Made by a program: the position numbers and the translations under genes
Notes under the pieces: generated by a model
What the model was told of the DNA's origin: nothing
Seen by the model: only the letters and a program-made list of their open reading frames with translations
Database searches by the model: none
Assembly (NCBI RefSeq): GCF_034424155.1
Contig: NZ_CP139992.1
Span: 4,170,012 to 4,234,011 of the forward strand
Direction of reading: 5' to 3'
DNA: 64,000 bases
Origin: Hafnia alvei
Lineage (GTDB): Bacteria; Pseudomonadota; Gammaproteobacteria; Enterobacterales; Enterobacteriaceae
Shown here: one piece after another, positions 56,435-64,000 of the stretch
How the letters are laid out: each line of letters opens with the position of its first letter
Position numbering within the stretch: position 1 is the first letter of the stretch

Positions 56435-58027
56435 ATGAACATTTTTGCACAAGCAGCACGACTGGAAGAAGAGAACAAACCCTTTGCTTTGGCACAGATT
56501 ATTGAGAGTCGAGGATCAACGCCGCGTCACTCAGGCCAAATGCTGGTATTGGCCGATGGCAGCATCGTTGGCACTATCGGCGGCGGCATGGTTGAGCGCT
56601 TGGTCATCGATCAGGCACTCGAAGCCTTATCTGAACGCAAAGCACGTGTTTTCCATGGACGCATGGCGCGTAACGGCCAAGATGCCGTTGGTTCTGACTG
56701 CGGTGGGGCTATGTCGGTTTACATTGACGTGCATGGTTTACGCCCTCGCTTAGTTTTAATTGGTGCTGGCCATGTTAACCGCGCAATTGCTCAGGCCGCA
56801 GCCTTGCTCGGTTTTGATTTGCACGTTGCTGATACCTACGCTTCCAGTCTTAATCCATCACTGTTTCCTGCGGGCACTACGCTGGTTCATGCAGAGACCT
56901 TCAGCGCGGCCATTGAAAAACTGAATATCGAAAAAGAAAACTTCGTCATCATTGCAACCAACAACCAAGACAAAGAAGCCCTTGATGTCTTAATCGAAAA
57001 ACCCGTTAGCTATCTCGGTCTGCTCGCGAGCCGCAGAAAAGTGCAAACGTTCACACAGGCTTTACGTCAGCAGGGCATCACGCAAGAACATCTTGAACGG
57101 CTGCACGCCCCGATTGGCTACAACATCGGAGCAGAAACGCCGGAAGAGATCGCCGTCAGCATCATGGCCGAAGTTTTACAGATAAAAAACCATGCTGCCG
57201 GTGGGTTAAAACAGGATGATGTGAGATTGAAGCGCGACAAACTCGTCGTCATTCGCGGGTCTGGCGATATCGCCACCGGCGTCGCGTTACGGCTTTATCA
57301 TGCAGGTTTTCATGTCATCATGTTAGACATTGCTAAGCCCACCGTCATCCGCCGAACCGTCGCGTTTGCTCAGGCTATTTTCGATAACGAAATGACGGTT
57401 GAAGGCGTAACGGCGAGAAAAGCGAGCAGCATCGACGAGGCTTTCAGCATACTTGATCGCGCTGAAATTCCCGTGCTTGTTGATGAACAAGCCAGCTATC
57501 TCAGCGAACTCAAACCGCGTTTTTTAGTGGATGCCATTTTGGCGAAACAGAACTTAGGCACCCACAAAGATATGGCGCCGGTGACTGTCGCTCTGGGCCC
57601 CGGATTTAATGCCGGACATGACTGCGACGCCGTCATTGAAACCAATCGCGGACACTATCTTGGCCGCGTCATCTATCAAGGTTACACCCAACCCAATACG
57701 GGTATCCCAGGCAATATTGCCGGTCACACCACGCGCCGTGTTATTCGAGCCCCAGCCTCTGGCATCATGCATTGCTGCGTTGCGCTGGGTGACTTAGTCA
57801 AAGAAGGTGATGTGATGGGGCATATCGGAGAAACACCGGTGTTTGCTCCGCTGTCAGGAATGGTGCGCGGTTTATTGAGTGAAGGATTAGAGGTGAGTGC
57901 CGGATTTAAAATTGGCGATATCGATCCGCGCGGCGCTGAGGCTGACTACACCACAGTTTCAGATAAGGCGCGCGCCATTGGTGGTGCGGTTCTGGAAGCC
58001 ATGATGAAGCTGAGTCGAAAACACTAA
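56435..58027 (+). CDS. yqeB: YqeB, XdhC-like plus EF2563 selenium-cofactor protein
   Basis: A 530-residue fusion. The N-terminal half is XdhC/CoxI-like (RGSTPRHSGQMLV, GTIGGGMVER, GSDCGGAMSVYIDVHG, then a Rossmann part LVLIGAGHVNRAIA). The C-terminal half is the EF2563 domain (VVIRGSGDIATGVALRLYHAGFHVIML, ALGPGFNAGHDCDAVIETNRGH). It is thought to deliver selenium to the molybdenum cofactor. The ATG at 56435 starts MNIFAQAARL; the longer frame overlaps yqeC's end and is not conserved. Confidence 0.94.
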   Translation: MNIFAQAARLEEENKPFALAQIIESRGSTPRHSGQMLVLADGSIVGTIGGGMVERLVIDQALEALSERKARVFHGRMARNGQDAVGSDCGGAMSVYIDVHGLRPRLVLIGAGHVNRAIAQAAALLGFDLHVADTYASSLNPSLFPAGTTLVHAETFSAAIEKLNIEKENFVIIATNNQDKEALDVLIEKPVSYLGLLASRRKVQTFTQALRQQGITQEHLERLHAPIGYNIGAETPEEIAVSIMAEVLQIKNHAAGGLKQDDVRLKRDKLVVIRGSGDIATGVALRLYHAGFHVIMLDIAKPTVIRRTVAFAQAIFDNEMTVEGVTARKASSIDEAFSILDRAEIPVLVDEQASYLSELKPRFLVDAILAKQNLGTHKDMAPVTVALGPGFNAGHDCDAVIETNRGHYLGRVIYQGYTQPNTGIPGNIAGHTTRRVIRAPASGIMHCCVALGDLVKEGDVMGHIGETPVFAPLSGMVRGLLSEGLEVSAGFKIGDIDPRGAEADYTTVSDKARAIGGAVLEAMMKLSRKH

Positions 58028-58051
58028 CTTCTTCTTTCTAAATGACTTATT

Positions 58052-58111
58052 CGCTCGCTCCATCTCTTTTCTTTAGTCTGGTAAGGCATCAAGAAAAGAA
58101 AATGGAGCGAG
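58052..58111. terminator. Long inverted repeat between yqeB and yqeA
   Basis: GCTCGCTCCAT (58052-58062) pairs with ATGGAGCGAGC (58101-58111), with further CTTTTCTTTAG/CAAGAAAAG pairing inside. It lies between convergent genes, so it is likely a bidirectional terminator or mRNA-end hairpin, though it lacks a strong T run. Confidence 0.6.
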
Positions 58112-58127
58112 CTCACTACTTCACAAT

Positions 58128-59060
58128 TTAATGAGAAATCACCGTTCCGGTTTTTCCCTCAATGCCTTGCTGGGCTTTACTCAACACGGTAATCAGAGCT
58201 TGGCGACCAGGGCGAGACTCTGCAAATGAAACCGCAGCTTCGACCTTAGGCAACATCGAACCCTTGGCAAAATGTCCCTCTTCAATGAAACGCTGAGCAT
58301 CGGCGATACTCAGTTGATCAAGCCATTGCTCATTGGGCTTACCAAAGTTAATCGCCACTTTTTCAACCGCGGTTAAAATAATCAGCATATCTGCATCAAT
58401 CATTTCAGCCAGTTTGGCGCTCGCCCAATCTTTATCGATAACCGCGCCCGCGCCGCGTAAGTGATTGCCTTCACGCAGAACAGGAATACCGCCACCGCCA
58501 ACCGTAATCACCACTTGTCCCGCATTTAGCATCGCGGCCACGGTTTCTTTCTCAACGATATCAACCGGTTTTGGCGAAGCTACCACTCGGCGATAGCCAC
58601 GACCTGAATCCTCCTTCATGGTGTAGCCATTTTGCGTCAGCAGTTTTGCTTCTTCCTGTGAGAAGAAAGAGCCTATTGGCTTCGTTGGGTTAGCGAAAGC
58701 GGGATCTTTGGCATCAACGATGACCTGCGTAATAATCGTGGCAACCGGCGTATGTAATCCACGGTCGAGCAGTTCTTCACGCAGCGCATTTTGCAGATCG
58801 TAGCCAATGTAGCCCTGACTAAGCGCGACACAAACCGACATGGGCAGCATTGGCGTATGCGCTTCCGTTTTCGCCGCGGCTTCAAAAGCCTGATTGATCA
58901 TTCCCACCTGTGGGCCATTGCCGTGCGTCACCACCACTTGATGACCATGGGCAATCAAATCCACAATCGCTTTCGCCGTCGATTTCACCGCCTGCATTTG
59001 CTCGGCGAGTCCTTCACCTAACGCATTGCCGCCCAGCGCAAGCACAATTTTCTTTTTCAT
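58128..59060 (-). CDS. yqeA: Carbamate kinase YqeA
   Basis: A 310-residue carbamate kinase: start ALGGNALG, VVTHGNGPQVG, RVVASPKPVDIVE, TVGGGGIPV and DKDWASAKLAEMIDADMLIILTAVEKV. It makes ATP from carbamoyl phosphate and ADP, the last step of the route begun by YgeW. It is downstream of hyuA with a 38-base gap. Confidence 0.95.
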   Translation of the reverse strand: MKKKIVLALGGNALGEGLAEQMQAVKSTAKAIVDLIAHGHQVVVTHGNGPQVGMINQAFEAAAKTEAHTPMLPMSVCVALSQGYIGYDLQNALREELLDRGLHTPVATIITQVIVDAKDPAFANPTKPIGSFFSQEEAKLLTQNGYTMKEDSGRGYRRVVASPKPVDIVEKETVAAMLNAGQVVITVGGGGIPVLREGNHLRGAGAVIDKDWASAKLAEMIDADMLIILTAVEKVAINFGKPNEQWLDQLSIADAQRFIEEGHFAKGSMLPKVEAAVSFAESRPGRQALITVLSKAQQGIEGKTGTVISH

Positions 59061-59098
59061 CCTATCCCTCGCAAATATTGGTGACGTAAGTTAAACGC

Positions 59099-60490
59099 TT
59101 AAATAATGGTGGATTGAGCAAAAGGCTGACGGTGAATAAAGCGACCAAAGCCAGCCTGCCCGGTAAATTTTTTGTCTTGATATACGCATTCACCCCGGCA
59201 AAGCGTGGTGATAATTTCACCTTGGCAGCGATAGCCTTCATAGGGTGAATAATCAGCATTATCATGGAGGTGAGCGTGTTCGATGGTGACGTTTTTCTGT
59301 GGGTCGATAATGATGACATCAGCATCAGCCCCCACAGAGAGATTGCCTTTCTGAGGCCACAAGCCAAACAGGCGAGCAGGATTGGTACTGGTTAGCTGCA
59401 CAAAACGCGCTGGCGAAATTCGGCCTGTCATCACCCCCTCAGAGAACAACAGTTGCATACGGTTCTCAACACCGGGCAAGCCGTTTGGGCTGCGGGTAAA
59501 ATTCCCGTCCGACATCGTAATGCGTTGTTGATAAGGGAACGTGCAGTGGTCGGTCGCAACCGTATCAATAGCGCCGTCAGCAATACCGCACCACAATTTG
59601 TCCTGCTCTCGATGGTTACGTAGCGGAGGGCTGAGAATAAACTTCAGCGCATCTTCCCGTTGATAGCTACGTTCATCTAGCAGCAAATATTGCGGGCAGG
59701 TTTCCACCCAAACAGGCTGGTGCCTTTCTCGCGCCAATCGTAAATAGTCCAGCCCCAATCCGTTGGAGAGATGAACGATATACAACGGTGCATTTCCCGC
59801 GAGCTGGGCTAGATTAATCATTCGGCTAATGGCCTCAGCTTCGCACTCAAGCGGGCGGCTCAATGCATGGTACATCGCCGCCGTTTTGCCTTCGGAGATA
59901 AACTGCTCGCGCCGCAACGCAATCGCAGCGTCATTTTCAGGATGCACCGTCGCCAACGCGCCGACCTTATGTAGCTGCTGCAAAGCGCGCAGCACATCGG
60001 CATCGCCTAGCTTGTAGTTGTACGTCAGATAGAGCTTAAAACTGCTAATCCCTTCTTCATGCACCATGGATGACATTTCATTAAGAATGTCGTCATCAAT
60101 ATGCTGGATCACCCCGTGAAAGCTATAATCCACCACGGCTTTTCCCGCCGCATATTGATGATAAGCGTTTAGCTGGTGATGCAAATTGCATCCCGCTGGC
60201 CCAAAGCCCATATGGTCAATAATGGTTGTTGTACCGCCGCAGGCTGCTGCGCGTGTGCCGGTAAAAAAATCATCACAGCTACGGGCTATTCCAACATCGA
60301 TATTAAAATGCGTATGAACATCAATTCCTCCGGGCATCACGTAGCACCCATTGGCATCGATCACCTCTTCAGCCTCATCGTCGGAGATGTGTGCTGCCAC
60401 GCGTGCAATCACCCCGTTCTCGATCAGCAGATCCTGACGAACTTCACCGTTTTCGCTAACGACTACGCCATTTTTAATCAGCTTTTTCAT
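59099..60490 (-). CDS. hyuA: Dihydropyrimidinase-like hydrolase HyuA (YgeZ)
   Basis: A 463-residue cyclic amidohydrolase with PGGIDVHTHF (metal His pair), the carbamylated Lys in SSFKLYLTYNYK, HPENDAAI, IVHLSNG and VATDHCTF. E. coli HyuA acts on hydantoins such as phenylhydantoin. The ATG at 60490 starts MKKLIKNG after GGAAAC; the longer frame runs back to the previous gene's end. Confidence 0.94.
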   Translation of the reverse strand: MKKLIKNGVVVSENGEVRQDLLIENGVIARVAAHISDDEAEEVIDANGCYVMPGGIDVHTHFNIDVGIARSCDDFFTGTRAAACGGTTTIIDHMGFGPAGCNLHHQLNAYHQYAAGKAVVDYSFHGVIQHIDDDILNEMSSMVHEEGISSFKLYLTYNYKLGDADVLRALQQLHKVGALATVHPENDAAIALRREQFISEGKTAAMYHALSRPLECEAEAISRMINLAQLAGNAPLYIVHLSNGLGLDYLRLARERHQPVWVETCPQYLLLDERSYQREDALKFILSPPLRNHREQDKLWCGIADGAIDTVATDHCTFPYQQRITMSDGNFTRSPNGLPGVENRMQLLFSEGVMTGRISPARFVQLTSTNPARLFGLWPQKGNLSVGADADVIIIDPQKNVTIEHAHLHDNADYSPYEGYRCQGEIITTLCRGECVYQDKKFTGQAGFGRFIHRQPFAQSTII

Positions 60491-60572
60491 TGAAGCAGTT
60501 TCCTTGAATGCCATACTGAAAAAACCACTCCAGCCAAATTTCGGCGGGAGTGGGTTACGCAATAAACGCTAA

Positions 60573-61790
60573 TTATTTTTTCAGTTCATCAAGGTAAGAC
60601 AGAGGGATAGCAGCGTACATGGCAGCACAGGTCACCAAATGATCTTTCCAAGTTTTTTCATTTGGCGCATGCGCTTCTGGCTCTTTGCCTGGGCCAAAAC
60701 CGATAACTGGAATGCCATGACGACCCATGATAGAAACGCCATTTGTCGAGAAGGTCCACTTATCTACAACCGGTTTTTTGTTAAACAGTCCTTCGTAGGC
60801 TTTGCTCAGGGTTTTCACCGTGATGTGGTCTTCTTCCACTTTCCATGTTGGGAAGTAGCACTCGGTTGGATAGACCAAGCCGGTGTAAGAAGGTCGTTCA
60901 TAGTTGTACATTGATACCACGGCATTTGCCGCTTTCACCGCTGGCAGCGCACGGATCTCGTCCAGTGCCCCTTCCCATGTTTCACCCCAGGTCAAGCGGC
61001 GGTCAATGGAAACTGCGCAGCTATCAGCAACGGCGCAACGGCTTGGTGAGGTGAAGAAAATTTCAGATACGGTTAACGTCCCTTTGCCCAAGAAATCATC
61101 GTTACCTAAATGGTTCGACAGTTCTTTTAATTCATTAAGAATTGGGCCCATTTTGAAAATGGCGTTGTCACCGCGTTCTGGCGCCGAGCCGTGGCAGCTG
61201 ATGCCTTGTACGTCCACGCGAATTTCCATACGTCCACGCTGGCCGCGATAGATTTGGCAGTCTGTCGGTTCAGTACTAACAACAAATTCAGGGCGAATTT
61301 TGGATTGCTCGATAATGTACTGCCAGCATAGGCCATCACAGTCTTCTTCTTGCACAGTCCCGGTCACCAGCAGCGTGTATTGATCTTCCAGCCCCAGATC
61401 TTTAATGATCTTACCGGCATAAACCATCGATGCCATGCCGCCTTCCTGATCCGATGCACCACGTCCACCGATCAGCTCATCATCTTCCATCCCCTGATAA
61501 GGATCGAAGTTCCAGTTTTTAATATTACCAATCCCAACGGTATCGATATGGGCATCCATTGCAATCAGATGCGGCCCATGGCCGATATACCCTAAAATAT
61601 TACCCATTGGGTCAATTTCTACTTTATCGAAACCGACTTTTTCCATCTCTTTTTTAATGCACTGTACAACCAGTTTTTCATCGCAGCTTTCACTTGGGAT
61701 AGCGATCATATCGCGCAGAAAGCGGGTCATTTCATCTTTGTACTGATACGCTTTTTCCAACACCATTTCGAAAGGAACTTGCTTAGCCAT
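60573..61790 (-). CDS. ygeY: YgeY, M20-family metallohydrolase
   Basis: A 405-residue M20/ArgE-like enzyme with [10 protein letters not shown] (metal His and Asp), [14 protein letters not shown] (bridging Asp) and TVQEEDCDG (catalytic Glu pair). The ATG at 61790 starts MAKQVPF with GGAG upstream; the frame adds five residues further. It is in the ygeW-X-Y-hyuA-yqeA order of E. coli. Confidence 0.94.
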   Translation of the reverse strand: MAKQVPFEMVLEKAYQYKDEMTRFLRDMIAIPSESCDEKLVVQCIKKEMEKVGFDKVEIDPMGNILGYIGHGPHLIAMDAHIDTVGIGNIKNWNFDPYQGMEDDELIGGRGASDQEGGMASMVYAGKIIKDLGLEDQYTLLVTGTVQEEDCDGLCWQYIIEQSKIRPEFVVSTEPTDCQIYRGQRGRMEIRVDVQGISCHGSAPERGDNAIFKMGPILNELKELSNHLGNDDFLGKGTLTVSEIFFTSPSRCAVADSCAVSIDRRLTWGETWEGALDEIRALPAVKAANAVVSMYNYERPSYTGLVYPTECYFPTWKVEEDHITVKTLSKAYEGLFNKKPVVDKWTFSTNGVSIMGRHGIPVIGFGPGKEPEAHAPNEKTWKDHLVTCAAMYAAIPLSYLDELKK

Positions 61791-61864
61791 TTTCTTAAAC
61801 TCCAATGTGTTAGCTCGCTTACGGCGAGAAAATAAAGGTCAAAAAGTCGTTAATTTCATCGCTT

Positions 61865-63064
61865 TCAGCTACAGGCGGGATGTTTCCCTTCCCAAACGAC
61901 TTCTCGGTAATGTTTAACGTCGGTATCGCCTTCCGTGCTAATAAGCAACACAACGGAATCATGATTTAAACCCAGTTGTTGCATCAGCTCTTCACTTTTT
62001 GGATGGTGGTGAACGGCGGCCAAGACGCCCAGCCCTACGGCACCAGATTCACCAGAAACAATGCGCGGATCGCTTCCCAGCGGATTGCCGAGAACGCGCA
62101 TACCTAACGCAGCGACTTTGTCTTGGCAGGAGATAAACTGAGTGGCGCAGTTGCGCAGCAGTGGCCATCCGAGCGGGTTAGGTTCGCCGCAGGCTAAACC
62201 AGCCATAATGGTGGCCATATCGCCGCCCACATTGACGATTTCACCTTTCAAACCTGAACGGAAAACACAGTCGGCAAGATCGGGTTCAACAATCACGGAA
62301 TGCAGTTTTTCGGCACCGAAGACATCAACCAGATAGCCCAAAACGCCGCCGGCCATTGCGCCTACGCCCGCCTGTAAGAAGACGTGTGTTGGTCGCTGAA
62401 TGCCCATCGCCTGCATTTGTTCGACGGCTTCATCGGCCAGCGTGGAATAGCCCTGCATAATCCACGTTGGGATCTTGGTGTATCCCTCCCACGCAGTGTC
62501 TTGCACGATTTCCCAGCCGCGTTCTTTGGCAGTTTTCATGGTCAAACGCACTGTGTCGTCGTAGTTCATATCGGTGACGATGCACTCCGCACCCAGATTG
62601 CGGATATGATCTACGCGCTCACGCGCGGAGCCTTTCGGCATATAAATCACGGCGTTTTGACCCAGTTGCTGAGCGGCCCATGCCACGCCACGTCCATGAT
62701 TACCATCGGTAGTGGTGGCGAAGGTCATTTTTTCCGTCAGCGTCGACTTCAGCTTTTCGAAAGAAAACGTATTGATGTCGATCTGGTATTTTTCACACAG
62801 CAAACGCGCAATCGCGTAAGCCCCGCCCAACATTTTGAAAGCGTTCAAACCGAAACGCTGAGACTCGTCTTTGACTAAAATTTTATTAACGCCAAAAAGC
62901 TGAGCCAGTTCGTCTAAAGAACAGAGCGGCGTAGGCTGATAACCCGTTATTTTTTTGTGGAAGGCACGGGCCTTTTGCGCTTCTGCGCGTGAGAAAAGTG
63001 GAGACGTTTCACCGTTGAAAAAACGGTTTTGCGCAATATCCACTTTCATAGAGAAAACAGACAT
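61865..63064 (-). CDS. ygeX: Diaminopropionate ammonia-lyase YgeX
   Basis: A 399-residue PLP enzyme splitting 2,3-diaminopropionate to pyruvate and ammonia. It has the Schiff-base Lys77 in FGLNAFKMLGG, TTTDGNHGRGVAW and QAGVGAMAGGV (phosphate loop), close to E. coli YgeX. GAGGA precedes the ATG. Confidence 0.96.
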   Translation of the reverse strand: MSVFSMKVDIAQNRFFNGETSPLFSRAEAQKARAFHKKITGYQPTPLCSLDELAQLFGVNKILVKDESQRFGLNAFKMLGGAYAIARLLCEKYQIDINTFSFEKLKSTLTEKMTFATTTDGNHGRGVAWAAQQLGQNAVIYMPKGSARERVDHIRNLGAECIVTDMNYDDTVRLTMKTAKERGWEIVQDTAWEGYTKIPTWIMQGYSTLADEAVEQMQAMGIQRPTHVFLQAGVGAMAGGVLGYLVDVFGAEKLHSVIVEPDLADCVFRSGLKGEIVNVGGDMATIMAGLACGEPNPLGWPLLRNCATQFISCQDKVAALGMRVLGNPLGSDPRIVSGESGAVGLGVLAAVHHHPKSEELMQQLGLNHDSVVLLISTEGDTDVKHYREVVWEGKHPACS

Positions 63065-63141
63065 AACCCATCCTCATCAGGAGAGTATCCGCCAGAGGCG
63101 GAAATACCGACGCATCGACAGATGCGCCGGTGCAGACAGTA

Positions 63142-64000
63142 TTACTTGATACGTTTTTGCGCTTCTTTCAGCAGTTGTTCTAACACCAGACCTGGTTTCG
63201 AGAATTTACGCGCGACGATCATGGCGGCGATGATATAAGGCTTCCAGCTGGCTTCTTTGTAAGTAGCAATACGGTATTTTTCAAAGACGCCTTCGGTGAC
63301 TTCGCCTTCCTTACAAGACACGCCTGAGATATCCGCTGGCAGGCAGTGCATATAGAGCGCCTCGCCGCCTTTGGTGTGCTTCATCATCTCTTCGGTGCAG
63401 TGCCAATCTTTATGTTTGGCATTCTCTGCTAAACACTGTTTTTCTAATGCTTTGAGACCGTCATGATCGTTCGCACGCAGCAGTTCGGTGCGCTCTTCCA
63501 TGACTTTATAAGGCGCCCAAGATTTCGGATAAACGATATCAGCGTCTTTGAATGCTTCAGCCATAGAGTTCACCTGACGGAAGCTGCCACCAGAGGATTC
63601 AGCGTTTTGTTTTGCCACCGCAACCACGTCTGGAATGAGGTCATAACCTTCTGGGTGAGCCAGCGTGACATCCATGCCAAAGCGGGTCATTAGACCGATG
63701 ATGCCCTGCGGCACAGAGAGCGGCTTGCCGTAGCTTGGTGAATACGCCCACGTCATCGCAATTTTTTTGCCTTTTAAGTTTTCTAGACTGCCGAAATGTT
63801 CTTGGAGCCAAGCCAGATCGGCCATCGACTGCGTTGGGTGGTCGATGTCACATTGCAGGTTTACCAATGCCGGACGCTGTGGCAGAACGCCTTGTTCATA
63901 GCCTTCATCCAGCGCGGCGCCGACTTCGCGCATATAAGCGTTACCTGCGCCGAGGTACATGTCATCACGAATACCAATAGCATCAGCACAGAAAGAGATC
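63142..64000 (-). CDS. ygeW: Carbamoyltransferase YgeW, 5' end cut by window
   Basis: The visible 286 residues match the C-terminal part of E. coli YgeW (396 residues), an aspartate/ornithine carbamoyltransferase-like protein of unknown substrate. Present are IDHPTQSMADLAWL, ITWAYSPSYGKPLSVPQG-type strands, HPEGYDLIPDV and YMHCLPAD. The frame continues without a stop to the window edge, so the carbamoyl-phosphate site STRTR lies outside. Confidence 0.95.
   Translation of the reverse strand, partial: ISFCADAIGIRDDMYLGAGNAYMREVGAALDEGYEQGVLPQRPALVNLQCDIDHPTQSMADLAWLQEHFGSLENLKGKKIAMTWAYSPSYGKPLSVPQGIIGLMTRFGMDVTLAHPEGYDLIPDVVAVAKQNAESSGGSFRQVNSMAEAFKDADIVYPKSWAPYKVMEERTELLRANDHDGLKALEKQCLAENAKHKDWHCTEEMMKHTKGGEALYMHCLPADISGVSCKEGEVTEGVFEKYRIATYKEASWKPYIIAAMIVARKFSKPGLVLEQLLKEAQKRIK

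Noticed and set aside
62384..62878. Plus-strand 164-codon open frame
   Set aside because: Shadow of ygeX on the opposite strand; composition is not protein-like.

Overview
The window is a stretch of chromosome from a gamma-proteobacterium of the order Enterobacterales. The dusB-fis, agp, yjcE and ygeW-to-ghxQ gene blocks resemble those of E. coli in sequence and mostly in order. The divergence level and an Evp/Hcp-type T6SS effector cassette fit a Hafniaceae-like genome, but the genus is a guess.

Layout. (1) 1-1413: dusB-fis with its promoter and terminator. (2) 1335-18390: a 17-kb integrated element at the 3' end of fis. It carries integrase, AlpA, an ORF6N/antirepressor protein, Icd-like and DUF4222 proteins, a RepA-type helicase next to an iteron-like repeat field, and an HK97-type capsid and packaging set (capsid, protease, portal, two connectors, HNH, TerS, TerL), ending in a tape-measure gene. 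It has no lysis genes, tail tube, baseplate or fibres. That composition is the signature of a capsid-forming phage satellite (cf-PICI-like) rather than a complete phage. (3) 18391-20903: a second, 2.5-kb att-bounded island. It holds a mini-Hcp with its core deleted, a DUF2778/Tlde1-type T6SS effector and two tandem paralogous membrane proteins, probably immunity proteins. Three direct att copies (1335, 18332, 20852) delimit the two islands.

(4) 21064-30610: a collinear aldonate/galactonate operon: dgoR-type regulator, dgoK, dgoA, SMP-30 lactonase, a frameshifted GalP-like symporter, an ACS-family transporter, an IlvD/Edd dehydratase, a DapA-family aldolase and an SDR dehydrogenase. Together they could oxidise a sugar to its lactone, open it, dehydrate it and cleave it. 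(5) 30743-39880: a secreted protein, a beta-glucoside PTS with its phosphoglucosidase and RpiR regulator, agp, a DUF2002 gene, a CidA/LrgB pair with a divergent LysR regulator around a perfect palindrome, and a 67-bp tandem repeat. (6) 39917-41566: the yjcE antiporter.

(7) 41804-64000: the purine-salvage, selenium-hydroxylase and carbamoyl block, in the same order as in E. coli K-12: ghxQ, guaD, xanQ, xdhD, ygfM, ssnA, ygfK, mocA, yqeC, yqeB, yqeA, hyuA, ygeY, ygeX, ygeW (cut by the window end). Transporters bring in purine bases, the GuaD/Xdh-type enzymes convert them, YqeB/YqeC/MocA probably mature the molybdenum cofactor, and ygeW-yqeA resembles a carbamoyl-transfer and carbamate-kinase route yielding ATP. 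A well-spaced sigma-54 promoter lies before ygfK, and two PurR-like boxes lie upstream of ghxQ.

No tRNA, rRNA, CRISPR array or insertion sequence was recognised.
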